From assembly GCA_903924855.1 (NCBI GenBank), contig CAIYCW010000107.1, positions 49,531 through 113,530 on the forward strand: a stretch of 64,000 bases of DNA, given 5' to 3'. The notes beneath the pieces are model-generated. The model ran no database searches. It was given only the letters and a program-made list of their open reading frames with translations, and was not told the DNA's origin. Positions within the stretch are counted from its first letter, which is position 1, and every line of letters begins with the position of its first letter. Shown here in pieces: positions 7,602 to 16,390 of this stretch. The DNA is from an uncultured Rhodospirillales bacterium (lineage in GTDB: Bacteria; Pseudomonadota; Alphaproteobacteria; Acetobacterales; Acetobacteraceae). Position numbers and translations under genes: made by a program.

Positions 7602-9092
7602 ATGTCCGACAGCATCACCACCGAGACGATCGACACCGTGGCGGCCCTGGCTGAGGGCGGCTACAAATGGGGATTCTCGACCGATATCGAGATGGACATG
7701 GCCCCCAAGGGGCTGAACGAGGACATCATCCGGCTGATCTCGGCGCGCAAGAACGAGCCGGAGTGGCTGCTGGAATGGCGGCTGAAGGCCTATGCGGCGT
7801 GGCTGAAGATGGAAGAGCCGGATTGGGCGATGCTGCGCCACGAGCCGATCGACTATCAGGATCTGCATTACTACGCAGCGCCGAAGAAGAAGGCGGGGCC
7901 GAAGAGCCTCGATGAGGTCGATCCCGAGCTGCTGAAGACCTATGCCAAGCTGGGCATTCCGCTGAAGGAGCAGGCCTATCTGGCCGGCGTGGAGCCCGAA
8001 GAGGGTGCCCGCCCGCAGGTTGCGGTGGATGCGGTGTTCGATAGCGTGTCGGTTGCGACCACCTTCCGCTCCACCTTGGAGAAGGCGGGCGTGATCTTCT
8101 GCCCGATTTCCGAGGCGGTGCTGTCGCATCCGGAGTTGGTGCAGAAATATCTGGGCTCGGTGGTGCCGGCGGGGGACAATTACTTCGCGGCGCTGAACTC
8201 GGCCGTGTTCACCGATGGCAGCTTCGTGTTCATCCCCAAGGGGGTGCGCTGCCCGATGGAGCTTTCCACCTATTTCCGCATCAATGCGCGCAACACGGGG
8301 CAGTTCGAGCGAACGCTGATCGTGGTGGAGGATGGCGGGCACGTCTCGTATCTGGAGGGTTGCACGGCGCCGCAGCGCGATGAGAACCAGCTGCATGCGG
8401 CGGTGGTGGAGCTGGTTGCGATGGAGGATGCCTCCATCAAATATTCGACCGTGCAGAACTGGTATCCGGGCGATGCCAACGGTCTGGGCGGGATCTACAA
8501 TTTCGTGACCAAGCGCGGCGCCTGCCGCGGTGCGCGCAGCAAGATCAGCTGGACACAGGTGGAGACCGGCTCGGCGATCACCTGGAAATACCCGTCCTGC
8601 ATTCTGCAGGGTGATGGCAGCGTGGGTGAGTTCTATTCGGTGGCGGTGACCACCAACCACCAGCAGGCCGATACCGGCACCAAGATGATCCATATCGGCA
8701 AGAACACGTCGAGCACGATCGTCTCGAAGGGGATTTCGGCCGGCCAGTCCAACAACACCTATCGCGGGCTGGTGAAGGTGCTGCCGAAGGCGGAGGGCGC
8801 GCGCAACTTCACGCAGTGTGATTCGCTGCTGATCGGCGATCGCTGCGGGGCGCACACCGTGCCGTATATCGAAAGCCGCAACCCGACCGCCAAGCTTGAG
8901 CATGAGGCGACGACGAGCAAGATCAGCGATGACCAGCTGTTCTATTGCCGCTCCCGCGGGCTGAGCCAGGAGGATGCGGTGGGCATGATCGTGAACGGGT
9001 TCTGCCGCGACGTGCTGAAGGAACTGCCGATGGAGTTCGCGGTCGAGGCGCAGAAGCTGCTGGCGATCTCGCTGGAAGGCTCGGTTGGGTAG
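7602..9092 (+). CDS. sufB: Fe-S cluster assembly protein SufB
   Basis: Scaffold subunit of the SufBCD complex, on which nascent Fe-S clusters are built in the cytosol. The 496-aa length and typical C-terminal beta-helix domain fit: [33 protein letters not shown] (with the conserved Cys) and [20 protein letters not shown]. The track begins three bases earlier at a TTG; I chose ATG 7602, 9 bp after the regulator's stop. The intergenic gap to sufC (108 bp) is unusually wide for this operon and contains a dispersed repeat. Confidence 0.97.
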   Translation: MSDSITTETIDTVAALAEGGYKWGFSTDIEMDMAPKGLNEDIIRLISARKNEPEWLLEWRLKAYAAWLKMEEPDWAMLRHEPIDYQDLHYYAAPKKKAGPKSLDEVDPELLKTYAKLGIPLKEQAYLAGVEPEEGARPQVAVDAVFDSVSVATTFRSTLEKAGVIFCPISEAVLSHPELVQKYLGSVVPAGDNYFAALNSAVFTDGSFVFIPKGVRCPMELSTYFRINARNTGQFERTLIVVEDGGHVSYLEGCTAPQRDENQLHAAVVELVAMEDASIKYSTVQNWYPGDANGLGGIYNFVTKRGACRGARSKISWTQVETGSAITWKYPSCILQGDGSVGEFYSVAVTTNHQQADTGTKMIHIGKNTSSTIVSKGISAGQSNNTYRGLVKVLPKAEGARNFTQCDSLLIGDRCGAHTVPYIESRNPTAKLEHEATTSKISDDQLFYCRSRGLSQEDAVGMIVNGFCRDVLKELPMEFAVEAQKLLAISLEGSVG

Positions 9093-9131
9093 GCTGGGCC
9101 GCTTGGCGCGGGTGAACGTGCCGGGATGCGG

Positions 9132-9165
9132 TTCGATGGATTGCTTCGCTGCGCTCGCAATGACG
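9132..9165. repeat. Dispersed intergenic repeat (TTCGATGGATTGCTTCGCtgCGCTCGCAATGACG)
   Basis: A 34-base element within the sufB-sufC gap, matched almost base for base (one difference in the centre) at 32180-32213, and present in degenerate form near 58464. Its termini ATTGC and GCAAT are complementary. The translated antisense HCERSEAIHR is a familiar signature of a palindromic repeat that occurs in many proteobacteria. It is embedded in an operon, so it does not appear to stop transcription. Confidence 0.7.
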
Positions 9166-9200
9166 CATTGATATGATGATAGAAGAACAGGGACAGCGTG

Positions 9201-9950
9201 ATGCTTGAAATTCAGAACCTCGCCGCTGCGATCGGGGACAAGCCGATTTTGCGGGGCATTGATCTGGTGGTGCCGAAGGGCGAGGTGCACGCCATCATGG
9301 GGCCGAACGGGTCGGGCAAGTCGACGCTGTCCTATGTGCTGTCGGGGCGGCCTGGTTATGACGTGACCGGCGGGTCTGCCACGTTTGATGGCCAGGATCT
9401 GCTGGAGATGGAGCCTGAGGAGCGCGCGGCGCTGGGGGTGTTTCTGGCGTTTCAGTATCCGGTGGAACTGCCGGGTGTTGGCAATGCGAATTTCCTGCGC
9501 ACCGCGCTGAATGCGCAGCGCCGGGCGCGCGGTGAGGCGGAGCTGGATGCGCCGGCGTTTCTGAAGCTGGCGCGCGCCGAGATGAAGCGTCTGTCGATGC
9601 CGGATGACATGCTGAAGCGCAACGTGAATGTGGGCTTCTCGGGCGGTGAGAAGAAGCGCAACGAGGTGCTGCAGATGGCCATTCTGAAGCCGCGCATCGC
9701 CATTCTGGACGAGACCGATTCGGGGCTGGACATCGACGCGCTGAAGATCGTGGCCGAGGGCGTGAACGCGCAGCGCGGGCCGGATTTCTCGGCGCTGGTG
9801 ATCACGCATTATCAGCGTCTGCTGGATTACATCGTGCCGGATCGGGTGCATGTGCTGGCTGGCGGGCGGATCATCCGCTCCGGCGGGCCGGAGCTGGCGC
9901 TGGAGCTGGAAGCCAATGGCTATGGCGCCATCGTGGACGCCGCCGCATGA
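9201..9950 (+). CDS. sufC: Fe-S cluster assembly ATPase SufC
   Basis: ABC-type ATPase that drives conformational change of SufBD during cluster assembly. The 249-aa protein has Walker A GPNGSGKST (near residue 35), the SufC-specific signature FSGGEKKRNEVLQ, and Walker B IAILDETDSGLD. ATG 9201 is preceded by a GTG three bases upstream that the track used; spacing from GGGACAG favours ATG. The stop overlaps the sufD start (ATGA), so translation is coupled. Confidence 0.97.
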   Translation: MLEIQNLAAAIGDKPILRGIDLVVPKGEVHAIMGPNGSGKSTLSYVLSGRPGYDVTGGSATFDGQDLLEMEPEERAALGVFLAFQYPVELPGVGNANFLRTALNAQRRARGEAELDAPAFLKLARAEMKRLSMPDDMLKRNVNVGFSGGEKKRNEVLQMAILKPRIAILDETDSGLDIDALKIVAEGVNAQRGPDFSALVITHYQRLLDYIVPDRVHVLAGGRIIRSGGPELALELEANGYGAIVDAAA

Positions 9951-11218
9951 GTGCGGCGCTGAAGACCGGTGTGCTGGATCTGGCGGCGGAGGCGTTCCTT
10001 GCCCGCTATGAGGGGCTGCGGGCGCGGCTGACCGGCGACGCCGCGCTGCGCGAGCAGGCGGCCGGGCTGTTTCGGTCGGCGGGTCTGCCGGGGCCACGCG
10101 AGGAGGCCTGGCGCTACACCGCGCTGCGCCCGCTGGCCGAGGTGCGCTTTGCCGAGCCGCTGACGCCGGTTGAGGATTGCGCCGATCTGCTGGCGCGGCT
10201 GCCCGCGATCTCGGCGCCGCGGCTGGTGTTCGTCGATGGGCGGTTTCGCGAGGATCTGTCCCGCGTGCCGGAGTGTGTGGCGGTGCGGGTGGGCGGGCCT
10301 GCGTTTGGCGGGCTGGCCGATCCGGCGCGCGAGGCGCTGGTGGCGCTGAACACGATGCTGGCCGAGGACGGCGCTGAGATTGCGGTGGCGGACGGGGTGG
10401 ATGCCGGCACCTTGATGATTGCAAGCCTTGGCACTTCGGGTGCCGGGCGGATCGGGGCGTTTCATCCGCGCCATGCGATCACGCTGGGGCGGGGGGCGAA
10501 GCTCACGCTGGTGGATGTGGCGATCGGCGAGGGTGTGTATCTGAACAACGCGGTGACATCGGTGCGTGTGGCCGAGGATGCGGCGCTCACCCATCTGCGG
10601 CTGCAGATGGAGAGCGAGGCGGCGTTCTCGATTGCCACGATCTATGCCGAGGTGGCGGCGCGCGGCACCTATGACAGCTTCACGCTGACGCTGGGGGCGC
10701 GGCTGTCGCGCGCGGAGATCCATGCGCGGCTGGCGGGGCCGGAGGCGATCGCGCATCTGAACGCGGCACGGCTGCTGCGCGGGGTGCAGCATGGCGATTT
10801 CACCACGGTGGTGCGCCATGACGCGCCGAACTGTGCCTCGCGCCAGACGGTGAAGACGGTGCTGGCCGGCAAGTCCCGCGGGGTGTTCCAGGGCAAGATC
10901 GAGGTGGCGCGGATTGCCCAGAAGACCGACGGCTATCAGATGAACCAGGCGATGCTGCTGAGTCCGGATGCCGAGATGGACAGCAAGCCGCAGCTGGAAA
11001 TCTATGCCGATGACGTGAAGTGCAGCCATGGTGCGACGGTTGGCGAGATCGACCCGGAGCAGCTGTTCTATCTGCGCAGCCGCGGTGTGCCGCAGGAGAT
11101 GGCGCGGATGATGCTGATCCGCGCGTTTCTGGCCGAGGCGATCGACGGGGTGGCGCATGATGAGGGGCGGGCCGCGATGGAGGCTGCGATCGAGGCGTGG
11201 TGGGAGCAGGGCCTATGA
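9947..11218 (+). CDS. sufD: Fe-S cluster assembly protein SufD
   Basis: SufB-related partner in the SufBC2D complex, implicated in iron acquisition for the scaffold. The 423-aa protein has the N-terminal helical PREEAWRYTALRPL motif and a C-terminal SufBD beta-helix domain ending in KCSHGATVGEIDPEQLFYLRSRG, the counterpart of the SufB C-terminus, including the conserved His. Overlaps of 4 bp on both sides (with sufC and sufS) indicate fully coupled translation. Confidence 0.96.
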   Translation: MSAALKTGVLDLAAEAFLARYEGLRARLTGDAALREQAAGLFRSAGLPGPREEAWRYTALRPLAEVRFAEPLTPVEDCADLLARLPAISAPRLVFVDGRFREDLSRVPECVAVRVGGPAFGGLADPAREALVALNTMLAEDGAEIAVADGVDAGTLMIASLGTSGAGRIGAFHPRHAITLGRGAKLTLVDVAIGEGVYLNNAVTSVRVAEDAALTHLRLQMESEAAFSIATIYAEVAARGTYDSFTLTLGARLSRAEIHARLAGPEAIAHLNAARLLRGVQHGDFTTVVRHDAPNCASRQTVKTVLAGKSRGVFQGKIEVARIAQKTDGYQMNQAMLLSPDAEMDSKPQLEIYADDVKCSHGATVGEIDPEQLFYLRSRGVPQEMARMMLIRAFLAEAIDGVAHDEGRAAMEAAIEAWWEQGL

Positions 11219-12456
11219 ACGCGATCGGCAAGCCGGGCTTTGATGTGGCGCGCATCCGGGCGGATTTTCCGATCCTGGCGGAGAAGGTGCGCGGGCGCGA
11301 TCTGGTGTTTCTGGACAGTGCGGCCTCGGCGCAGAAGCCGCGCGTGGTGATCGATGCGATGGTGCATGCGATGGAGCACCAATACGCCAATGTGCATCGC
11401 GGCCTGCATTGGATGAGCGAGCGCACCACGGAGGCCTATGAGGCGGTGCGCGATGCCACGGCCGAGCTGCTGAACGCGCCGGATCGCTCGCATATCATCA
11501 TCACCTACAGCTCGACCGCTGCGATCAATCTGGTGGCGCAATCCTATGGCCGGGGCATTCTGAAGCCGGGCCAGGCGGTGGTGATCTCCGAGATGGAGCA
11601 TCACGCCAATCTGGTGCCGTGGCAGATGCTGCGCGATGCGCATGGCATCGAGCTGCGGATTGCGCCGATCACCGATGCCGGTGAGCTGGACATGGCGGGG
11701 TTCGAGGCGCTGCTGGTGGATGGCAAGGTGGGGTTGGTGTCGATCACCCATATGTCCAATGTGTTGGGCACCTACACGCCGGCGGAGCGGATTGTGCAGC
11801 TGGCGCATCAATATGGCGCCAAGGCGATGCTGGACGGGTCGCAATCGGTGGTGCATCGCCGGATCGACGTGCAGGCGCTGGATGTGGATTTCTTCGCCTT
11901 CACCGGCCACAAGCTGTACGGCCCGACCGGCATCGGCATTCTGTATGCCAAGCGGGAGCTGCAGGATGCGATGCCGCCGCTGTTCGGTGGTGGCGACATG
12001 ATCCGGTCGGTGAGTTTTGAGCGCTCGACCTGGAATGATGCGCCGTACAAATTCGAGGCGGGGACGCCGGCGATTCTGGAGGGGATCGGGCTGAAGGCTG
12101 CGATCGACTATGTGCAGGCGGTGGGGTTTGACGCGATCGCGGCGCATGAGCGGGCGCTCACCGAACACGCGCTGAGCAAGCTGTCGGCGATCGAGGGTGT
12201 GCGGGTGATCGGCCGGGCGCAGGATCGTGGCGGTGTGCTGTCCTTCACGGTGGAGGGGGCGCATGCGCATGACGTGGCGACGCTGCTCGACCGGCAGGGG
12301 ATTGCGGTGCGCGCGGGGCATCATTGTGCGGAGCCGCTGATGCGCAGGCTTGGGCTGGACAGCACGTCCCGCGCGAGTTTTGGCATCTACACCACGATGG
12401 CGGAGGTGGACGCGCTGGCGGATGCGCTGGTGCGGATCAAGGGGTTCTTCTCGTGA
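11215..12456 (+). CDS. sufS: Cysteine desulfurase SufS
   Basis: PLP-dependent group II cysteine desulfurase supplying persulfide sulfur to the SUF machinery. The 413-aa protein shows the EMEHHANLVPW region (near residue 125), the PLP-Schiff-base Lys in TGHKLYGPTG (near residue 228) and the catalytic Cys in RAGHHCAEPLM (near residue 366). The start is ATG 11215 in the ATGA overlap with sufD; the track ORF begins 18 bases earlier inside sufD. Its activator is expected to be the adjacent SufU-like protein, because no sufE is present. Confidence 0.97.
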   Translation: MNAIGKPGFDVARIRADFPILAEKVRGRDLVFLDSAASAQKPRVVIDAMVHAMEHQYANVHRGLHWMSERTTEAYEAVRDATAELLNAPDRSHIIITYSSTAAINLVAQSYGRGILKPGQAVVISEMEHHANLVPWQMLRDAHGIELRIAPITDAGELDMAGFEALLVDGKVGLVSITHMSNVLGTYTPAERIVQLAHQYGAKAMLDGSQSVVHRRIDVQALDVDFFAFTGHKLYGPTGIGILYAKRELQDAMPPLFGGGDMIRSVSFERSTWNDAPYKFEAGTPAILEGIGLKAAIDYVQAVGFDAIAAHERALTEHALSKLSAIEGVRVIGRAQDRGGVLSFTVEGAHAHDVATLLDRQGIAVRAGHHCAEPLMRRLGLDSTSRASFGIYTTMAEVDALADALVRIKGFFS

Positions 12457-12469
12457 GGGCCTGGGGCTG

Positions 12470-12904
12470 ATGTTCGACGATCTGCGCGATCTGTATCAGG
12501 ACGCCATCATGCAGCGCGGGCGTGCGCCGAGGCACGGCACGCGGCTGGCGGCCTATGATGCCGAGGCGCGGGGCGACAATCCGATGTGCGGGGATCGGGT
12601 GCATGTGTTTGTCCGCCATGAGGGGGATGTGGTGGCGGAGCTGGGGTTCGAGGCGCGGGGCTGTGCGATCAGCATCGCCTCCGCCGATCTGATGGCGGAG
12701 GCGGTGGCGGGGCAGAGCCATGCGCGGATTGCCGAGATTGCGGAGGCGGTGGAGCGCGCGGTGCGGACTGGGGTGTTGGATGATCCGGCGCTGGAGGGCC
12801 TGCGGCCGCTGGCTGCGGTGCATGCCGCGAAATCCCGCCTGAAATGCGCGACCCTGCCATGGGGTGCTTTGAAATCTGCTCTCGAAGGGAGTGTACGGTC
12901 GTGA
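12470..12904 (+). CDS. sufU: SUF system NifU/SufU-like sulfur-transfer or scaffold protein
   Basis: A 144-aa IscU/SufU-fold protein accepting sulfur from SufS. Three conserved Cys are visible in their usual contexts: NPMCGDRV (near residue 38), GCAISIAS (near 63) and LKCATLPW (near 127), with the SufU-type Asp in GDRV. The start at ATG 12470 gives MFDDLRDLYQDAI, the conserved N-terminus; the track ORF overlaps sufS. The downstream gene begins at a GTGA overlap. Confidence 0.92.
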   Translation: MFDDLRDLYQDAIMQRGRAPRHGTRLAAYDAEARGDNPMCGDRVHVFVRHEGDVVAELGFEARGCAISIASADLMAEAVAGQSHARIAEIAEAVERAVRTGVLDDPALEGLRPLAAVHAAKSRLKCATLPWGALKSALEGSVRS

Positions 12905-13254
12905 ATGATGTCTCCGTCAGCACCTGGTCGCCGGATGGCGAGCAGGTTCGGCCACCCAGCGAGGACATGCTGATCGCCGCCTGTGCCACGGTGTATGATC
13001 CGGAGATTCCGGTGAACATCTATGAGCTGGGGCTGATCTACGCGATCGAGACCAGCGAGGATGGGCGGGTGAAGGTGGAGATGTCGCTGACCGCGCCGGG
13101 CTGTCCGTCGGCGCAGGAATTGCCGGTGCAGGTGCGCGAGGCGATCATCGGGTTGCCGGGTGTGACATCCTGCGATGTGGAGGTGGTGTGGGAGCCGGCC
13201 TGGGATCCCAGCCGGATGACCGAAGATGCGCGGCTTGCGCTGAACATGTTTTAA
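12901..13254 (+). CDS. sufT: SUF assembly factor SufT (MIP18/DUF59 family)
   Basis: A MIP18-family protein that assists Fe-S maturation or cluster trafficking. Core motifs are VYDPEIPVNIYELGLIY and LTAPGCPSAQELP with the family Cys. I chose GTG 12901, which overlaps the sufU stop as GTGA and gives 117 aa; the track's ATG at 12844 lies inside sufU and adds a segment without family similarity. Placement between sufU and sufA is standard for alphaproteobacterial SUF operons. Confidence 0.9.
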   Translation: MNDVSVSTWSPDGEQVRPPSEDMLIAACATVYDPEIPVNIYELGLIYAIETSEDGRVKVEMSLTAPGCPSAQELPVQVREAIIGLPGVTSCDVEVVWEPAWDPSRMTEDARLALNMF

Positions 13255-13267
13255 GGAGGCTTGTTTC

Positions 13268-13636
13268 ATGGCCACCGCGATCACGGAAAAACCCGCACGG
13301 CGCGCGCTGCCGCCGTTGATGCAGCTGTCGGACGCGGCGGCGGAGCGGCTGCGCCAGCTTTATGCCAAGGGGCAGGAGGGCAAGCTGTTGCGCATCTCGG
13401 TTTCGACCAAGGGGTGCTCCGGCATGTCCTATGATCTGGGCTGGGTGGATGCCGCGAGCCCTTCGGATGAGGTGGTGGTGGATCAGGGGGTGACGGTGCT
13501 GGTGGACCGCAAGGCCACGCTGTTCCTGATCGGCACCACGATGGATTACGAGGTGAAGGCGCTGTCGGCCGGGTTCACCTTTATCAACCCGAACGAGAAG
13601 GGCCGCTGCGGCTGCGGCGAGAGCTTTCACGTCTGA
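13268..13636 (+). CDS. sufA: A-type Fe-S carrier SufA/IscA-like
   Basis: A 122-aa HesB/IscA-fold carrier that receives clusters from SufBCD and passes them to apoproteins. The three ligand Cys are in KGCSGMSY and GRCGCGESF at the C-terminus. A strong AAGGAGG lies 8 bp before the start. An N-terminal extension of about 20 residues precedes the core domain, which is common in alphaproteobacteria. This is the last gene of the suf operon; a short gap separates it from an unrelated small gene. Confidence 0.94.
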   Translation: MATAITEKPARRALPPLMQLSDAAAERLRQLYAKGQEGKLLRISVSTKGCSGMSYDLGWVDAASPSDEVVVDQGVTVLVDRKATLFLIGTTMDYEVKALSAGFTFINPNEKGRCGCGESFHV

Positions 13637-13714
13637 GGGATTGTAACCCTGGGTTCATGGACGGCGGGCTGCGATCTGTGCGAGCCTTTCGCATCACCAA
13701 CGAGGAGTGGACCG

Positions 13715-13906
13715 ATGGGCCTGTTGAACGAGATCATTGGCGCTGTTGTGGCTGAGGAAGCGCTGAAGAAGGTTGATCCGGATGCCGGGTTGATCAAGGA
13801 AGGCCTGGCGATCATCGCGGGCGCCGAGGGTGAGAAGATGCTGGAGGAGAAGCTGAGCGAGACTCCGGCGGCTCCTGCGGCGGATGCGGACACGACCCAG
13901 TCCTGA
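13715..13906 (+). CDS. Small acidic hypothetical protein
   Basis: A 63-aa acidic protein preceded by a good ribosome-binding site (GAGGAG, 8 bp before the ATG). The first half is amphipathic (LLNEIIGAVVAEEALKK), followed by a Gly/Ala-containing segment and an Ala/Asp-rich tail. There is no signal peptide or membrane segment and I do not recognise a family. It lies 78 bp after sufA and could be read through from the suf operon or have its own promoter. Confidence 0.6.
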   Translation: MGLLNEIIGAVVAEEALKKVDPDAGLIKEGLAIIAGAEGEKMLEEKLSETPAAPAADADTTQS

Positions 13907-13927
13907 GCGGATTGGGTGTGAGTGATG

Positions 13928-13951
13928 GTGGGACGCCTTGCGGCGTTCCAC
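13928..13951. repeat. REP-like palindrome GTGGGACGCC-TTGC-GGCGTTCCAC
   Basis: Same family as the copies at 6484 and 41544; a 10-bp stem with one G-T wobble, between two convergent genes. It is a plausible bidirectional terminator. Confidence 0.7.
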
Positions 13952-13972
13952 CCTACGGGGGCGTGGCCCGGT

Positions 13973-14821
13973 TCAGAGGGCCTGATTCAGCGTGAGGCTG
14001 AAGCGTGCACCGTTTTTGGTGTTGGCGGCTTCGATTGTGCCGCCCATGGCGGTCATCAGACGTCGGCAGAGCGGCAGGCCGAGGCCGGTGCCGCGTTCGG
14101 GGCCCTTGCTGGTGACATAGGGCAGAAACATCCGTGCCAATATGGCTTGCGGGATGCCGGTTCCGGAATCCTGGATCTGCAAGGTGACGCGGCCTTCCGG
14201 GGTGGGCTCGGCGGTGATGTCGATGCTGCGGCGGGTGTCGGCGGCATTTTCGTTGATGGCGTCGCGCGCGTTGATCAGCAGATTGATCAGCACCTGTTCC
14301 AAGGCGGTGGGCATGGCCAGCACGGTGAGGTCAGGGCAGGTGGAGAGGTTGATCCCGAGGCGGATGTTTTCGTGATGCAGCGAGGGCCGCAACAGGAAGG
14401 CCACGCCTGAGAGGGCGCTGGCGAGGCTGACGGGTGAATTTGTGCCGATATCCGGCTCGCGGACGGCAAAGTGGTGCAGGTTTTCCACCAGGGATGCCGC
14501 GCGTTCGGCGGCGTGGGCGATGCGGGTCAGGCGGTCTGTGTGCCATGCGGCACTTTTGACGTCGGCCCGGGTCTGCAGTTGTTCGACTGCCAGGATGATG
14601 ATGGACAGAGGCTGGCGCAGTTCGTGGGCGACATCCTGGGAGACCTCACCCAAGGCGGCCAGGCGGGCCTTGGTGAGGGAGGAAGCGATGATCTGTGAGT
14701 CGACGACGCCGTGGCGGCCGTACTGGGTCCGCAGCGCGCTGACCTCGTCTTCCAGGAGCGCCAGTCGCGCGGTGATGGCGGTGATCTGCAGCGCCTGATG
14801 CGGGTGCAGGTGCGATGTCAT
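13973..14821 (-). CDS. Soluble orphan histidine kinase
   Basis: A 282-aa histidine kinase with no membrane segment. An N-terminal coiled-coil (about residues 16-40, RLALLEDEVSALRTQY) leads into the dimerisation domain with the phospho-His in DVAHELRQPLS (near residue 65), then N box NARDAI, G1 DSGTGI and G2 GTGLGLPL. All catalytic boxes are intact, so kinase activity is expected. No PAS, GAF or receiver domain is present and no response regulator lies nearby. Its start shares a base with the stop of the upstream Ala-rich gene (TGATG), implying co-expression. The input is probably through the coiled coil. Confidence 0.88.
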   Translation of the reverse strand: MTSHLHPHQALQITAITARLALLEDEVSALRTQYGRHGVVDSQIIASSLTKARLAALGEVSQDVAHELRQPLSIIILAVEQLQTRADVKSAAWHTDRLTRIAHAAERAASLVENLHHFAVREPDIGTNSPVSLASALSGVAFLLRPSLHHENIRLGINLSTCPDLTVLAMPTALEQVLINLLINARDAINENAADTRRSIDITAEPTPEGRVTLQIQDSGTGIPQAILARMFLPYVTSKGPERGTGLGLPLCRRLMTAMGGTIEAANTKNGARFSLTLNQAL

Positions 14822-15336
14822 CAGCCGCGCCGCATGCCGTGCAGATGGGAGGCGGCCTGGGAGGCCATGCGGGATGCCTCGGCGGCTGCCTTGGCTGCTT
14901 TCTGGGTGGCGTTCGCAGCACGGGCGGCGGCCTGGAGCGAGGCGGCCTCGGCATGGGTTGCGGCGGCGTTGGCGGTGGCGGCGGCTGCCGCGGCGGCAGC
15001 GGAGGCTGCGTCCGCCGCGGCGTGGGCGGCTTCGGCGGCGGCCATGGCGGCGGCTTCGGCGACCTCGATGATGTCGTGGGCGGCGGCTGCTTTGGCGGCC
15101 AAGGCTGCGTTTCTGCTGGCGGATGCGGAACGTTCGGCGGAGCCCATGGCGAGCAGTGCGGCCTCCAGCGTGTTGGCGGTGAGCCCTTCCAGCGATTTGA
15201 TGGTGTCGCGGTAGCGCTGGTCGAGCACGGCGTAGCTTTCGCGCAGGTCGTGGACCTCCTCTCCCAGCTCGGCCAGGCGGATCATGATCTTTTGGATGGT
15301 GGGGTCTGCTGGATCCGTCTCAGGGAAGGCTGGCAT
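14821..15336 (-). CDS. Ala-rich coiled-coil protein coupled to histidine kinase
   Basis: A 171-aa protein, start at ATG 15336 (MPAFPETDP); the track's longer start adds an AT-rich non-coding-like segment. Residues 15-60 form a charged coiled coil (RLAELGEEVHDLRESY); residues about 75-165 are dominated by Ala, with runs such as AEAAAMAAAEAAHAAADAA, and predict one long helix. The charged segment matches the N-terminus of the adjacent kinase at the same distance from the start. There is no known family. It may be a scaffold or sensor partner of the kinase; the Ala-rich part resembles surface or phasin-like helical proteins only in composition. Confidence 0.75.
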   Translation of the reverse strand: MPAFPETDPADPTIQKIMIRLAELGEEVHDLRESYAVLDQRYRDTIKSLEGLTANTLEAALLAMGSAERSASASRNAALAAKAAAAHDIIEVAEAAAMAAAEAAHAAADAASAAAAAAAATANAAATHAEAASLQAAARAANATQKAAKAAAEASRMASQAASHLHGMRRG

Positions 15337-15453
15337 GGCGCACCTATTCAGGCGGTTGGGAGCATCCCGTTCTGTTTTGATACTTCGCGTTATTGGAATG
15401 TTCGGTAAAGCTAAATTTCGAGATGAGCCAAAATATTTAAAGTGCAATGTTTT

Positions 15454-15472
15454 GCATTTCGGTCCGAAATGC
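15454..15472. promoter_or_regulatory. Inverted repeat GCATTTCG-GTC-CGAAATGC upstream of Ala-rich gene
   Basis: A perfect 8-bp inverted repeat with a 3-base centre, lying about 118 bp upstream of the Ala-rich gene beside the AT-rich stretch 15400-15450 that probably carries its promoter. It could be an operator or the upper half of a leader hairpin. Function not established. Confidence 0.35.
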
Positions 15473-15491
15473 GTGCGGGCGTATCCGCCTG

Positions 15492-15515
15492 ATGGGGCGC
15501 CAATCGGCGCCCCAT
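15492..15515. terminator. Strong hairpin ATGGGGCGCC-AATC-GGCGCCCCAT
   Basis: A perfect 10-bp GC-rich stem with a 4-base loop, 8 bp beyond the stop of the ABC permease. It has no T tract, so it may act as a Rho-linked or 3'-end-protecting hairpin for the importer operon. Confidence 0.6.
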
Positions 15516-15522
15516 GCGTGGT

Positions 15523-16383
15523 TCAGGCTTCGGTGCGGCCGCTGATTTCGGCCTGCCAGGGGGCGACCTTCTTTTCGACCCAGCCGATCAGCGAGGTGAG
15601 GCCGATGGCCATGACGACCAGCAGCAGGATGGGCACGAACATCGTCGCCGTGTCGAAGTTGTTGGCGGAGTTGATGATGATGGCGCCGAGGCCTGCGATG
15701 GAGGTGAAGAACTCGGCGATGATCATGGCCACCACGGCGCGGCCGACGGCGAGTTTCATGCCGGCGACGATATAGGGCAGGGTGGCCGGCAGCACGATGC
15801 GGCGCAGGATGACGCTGTCGGGGGCCACCAGGGCGCGGCCGACATCGATCAGGCTTTTCGGCACGGCGCGCACGCCGAGCCAGGTGTTGATGGTGACCGG
15901 GAAGATCGCCATCAGGAAGATGATGGCCACCTTCACGGCAAAGCCCAGGCCGAGCCACAGCGTGAGCAGCGGCACGAGGGCGACCAGCGGCATGGCGTAG
16001 CCGGCGGTGACGTAGATGCCGAACAGCGCCTCGAACAGGCGGTAGCGGCCGAGCAGCAGGCCCAGCGGCGCGCCGATGATGATGGCGGCGCCATAGCCCA
16101 GGATGAAGGGCTGCACGCTTTCCAGCAGCGCCTTGAACAGGGCGCCGGTGCGGATCAGCTCCCAGGCGGCGGCGGCGATGGCGAAGGGATGCGAGCTGAA
16201 GATCGGATCGACGTTGCGGCCGAAGATCTCCCACAGCGCCATGGCCGAGATCAGCGAAATGGCGGTCAGCACGGAGCGGGGCAGACGGTCCACGATGGGG
16301 GCGCGTCGGACCTGTGGGATGTCCACCACGGGGACGTCTTCCAGGGTCAGATCAGCCGGCTTGGTGTTGATGTTCATGGCCAT
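15523..16383 (-). CDS. ABC importer permease (SsuC/NrtB/TauC-like)
   Basis: A 286-aa inner-membrane permease of the nitrate/sulfonate/taurine class with about six hydrophobic helices; the cytoplasmic EAA loop is seen as NTWLGVRAVPKSLIDVGRALVAPDS. The start was set at ATG 16383, five bases after GAGGGG; the track's longer version overlaps the ATPase gene. It is the last gene of a binding protein-ATPase-permease operon. The substrate is undetermined: the family covers sulfonates, nitrate, cyanate and thiamin precursors. Confidence 0.9.
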   Translation of the reverse strand: MAMNINTKPADLTLEDVPVVDIPQVRRAPIVDRLPRSVLTAISLISAMALWEIFGRNVDPIFSSHPFAIAAAAWELIRTGALFKALLESVQPFILGYGAAIIIGAPLGLLLGRYRLFEALFGIYVTAGYAMPLVALVPLLTLWLGLGFAVKVAIIFLMAIFPVTINTWLGVRAVPKSLIDVGRALVAPDSVILRRIVLPATLPYIVAGMKLAVGRAVVAMIIAEFFTSIAGLGAIIINSANNFDTATMFVPILLLVVMAIGLTSLIGWVEKKVAPWQAEISGRTEA

Positions 16384-16390
16384 GTTCCCC

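Noticed and set aside
6615-10424. 1269-aa minus-strand ORF across suf genes
   Set aside because: Arg/His/Gln-rich antisense frame of sufB-sufC-sufD with no family motifs; produced by the high GC content.
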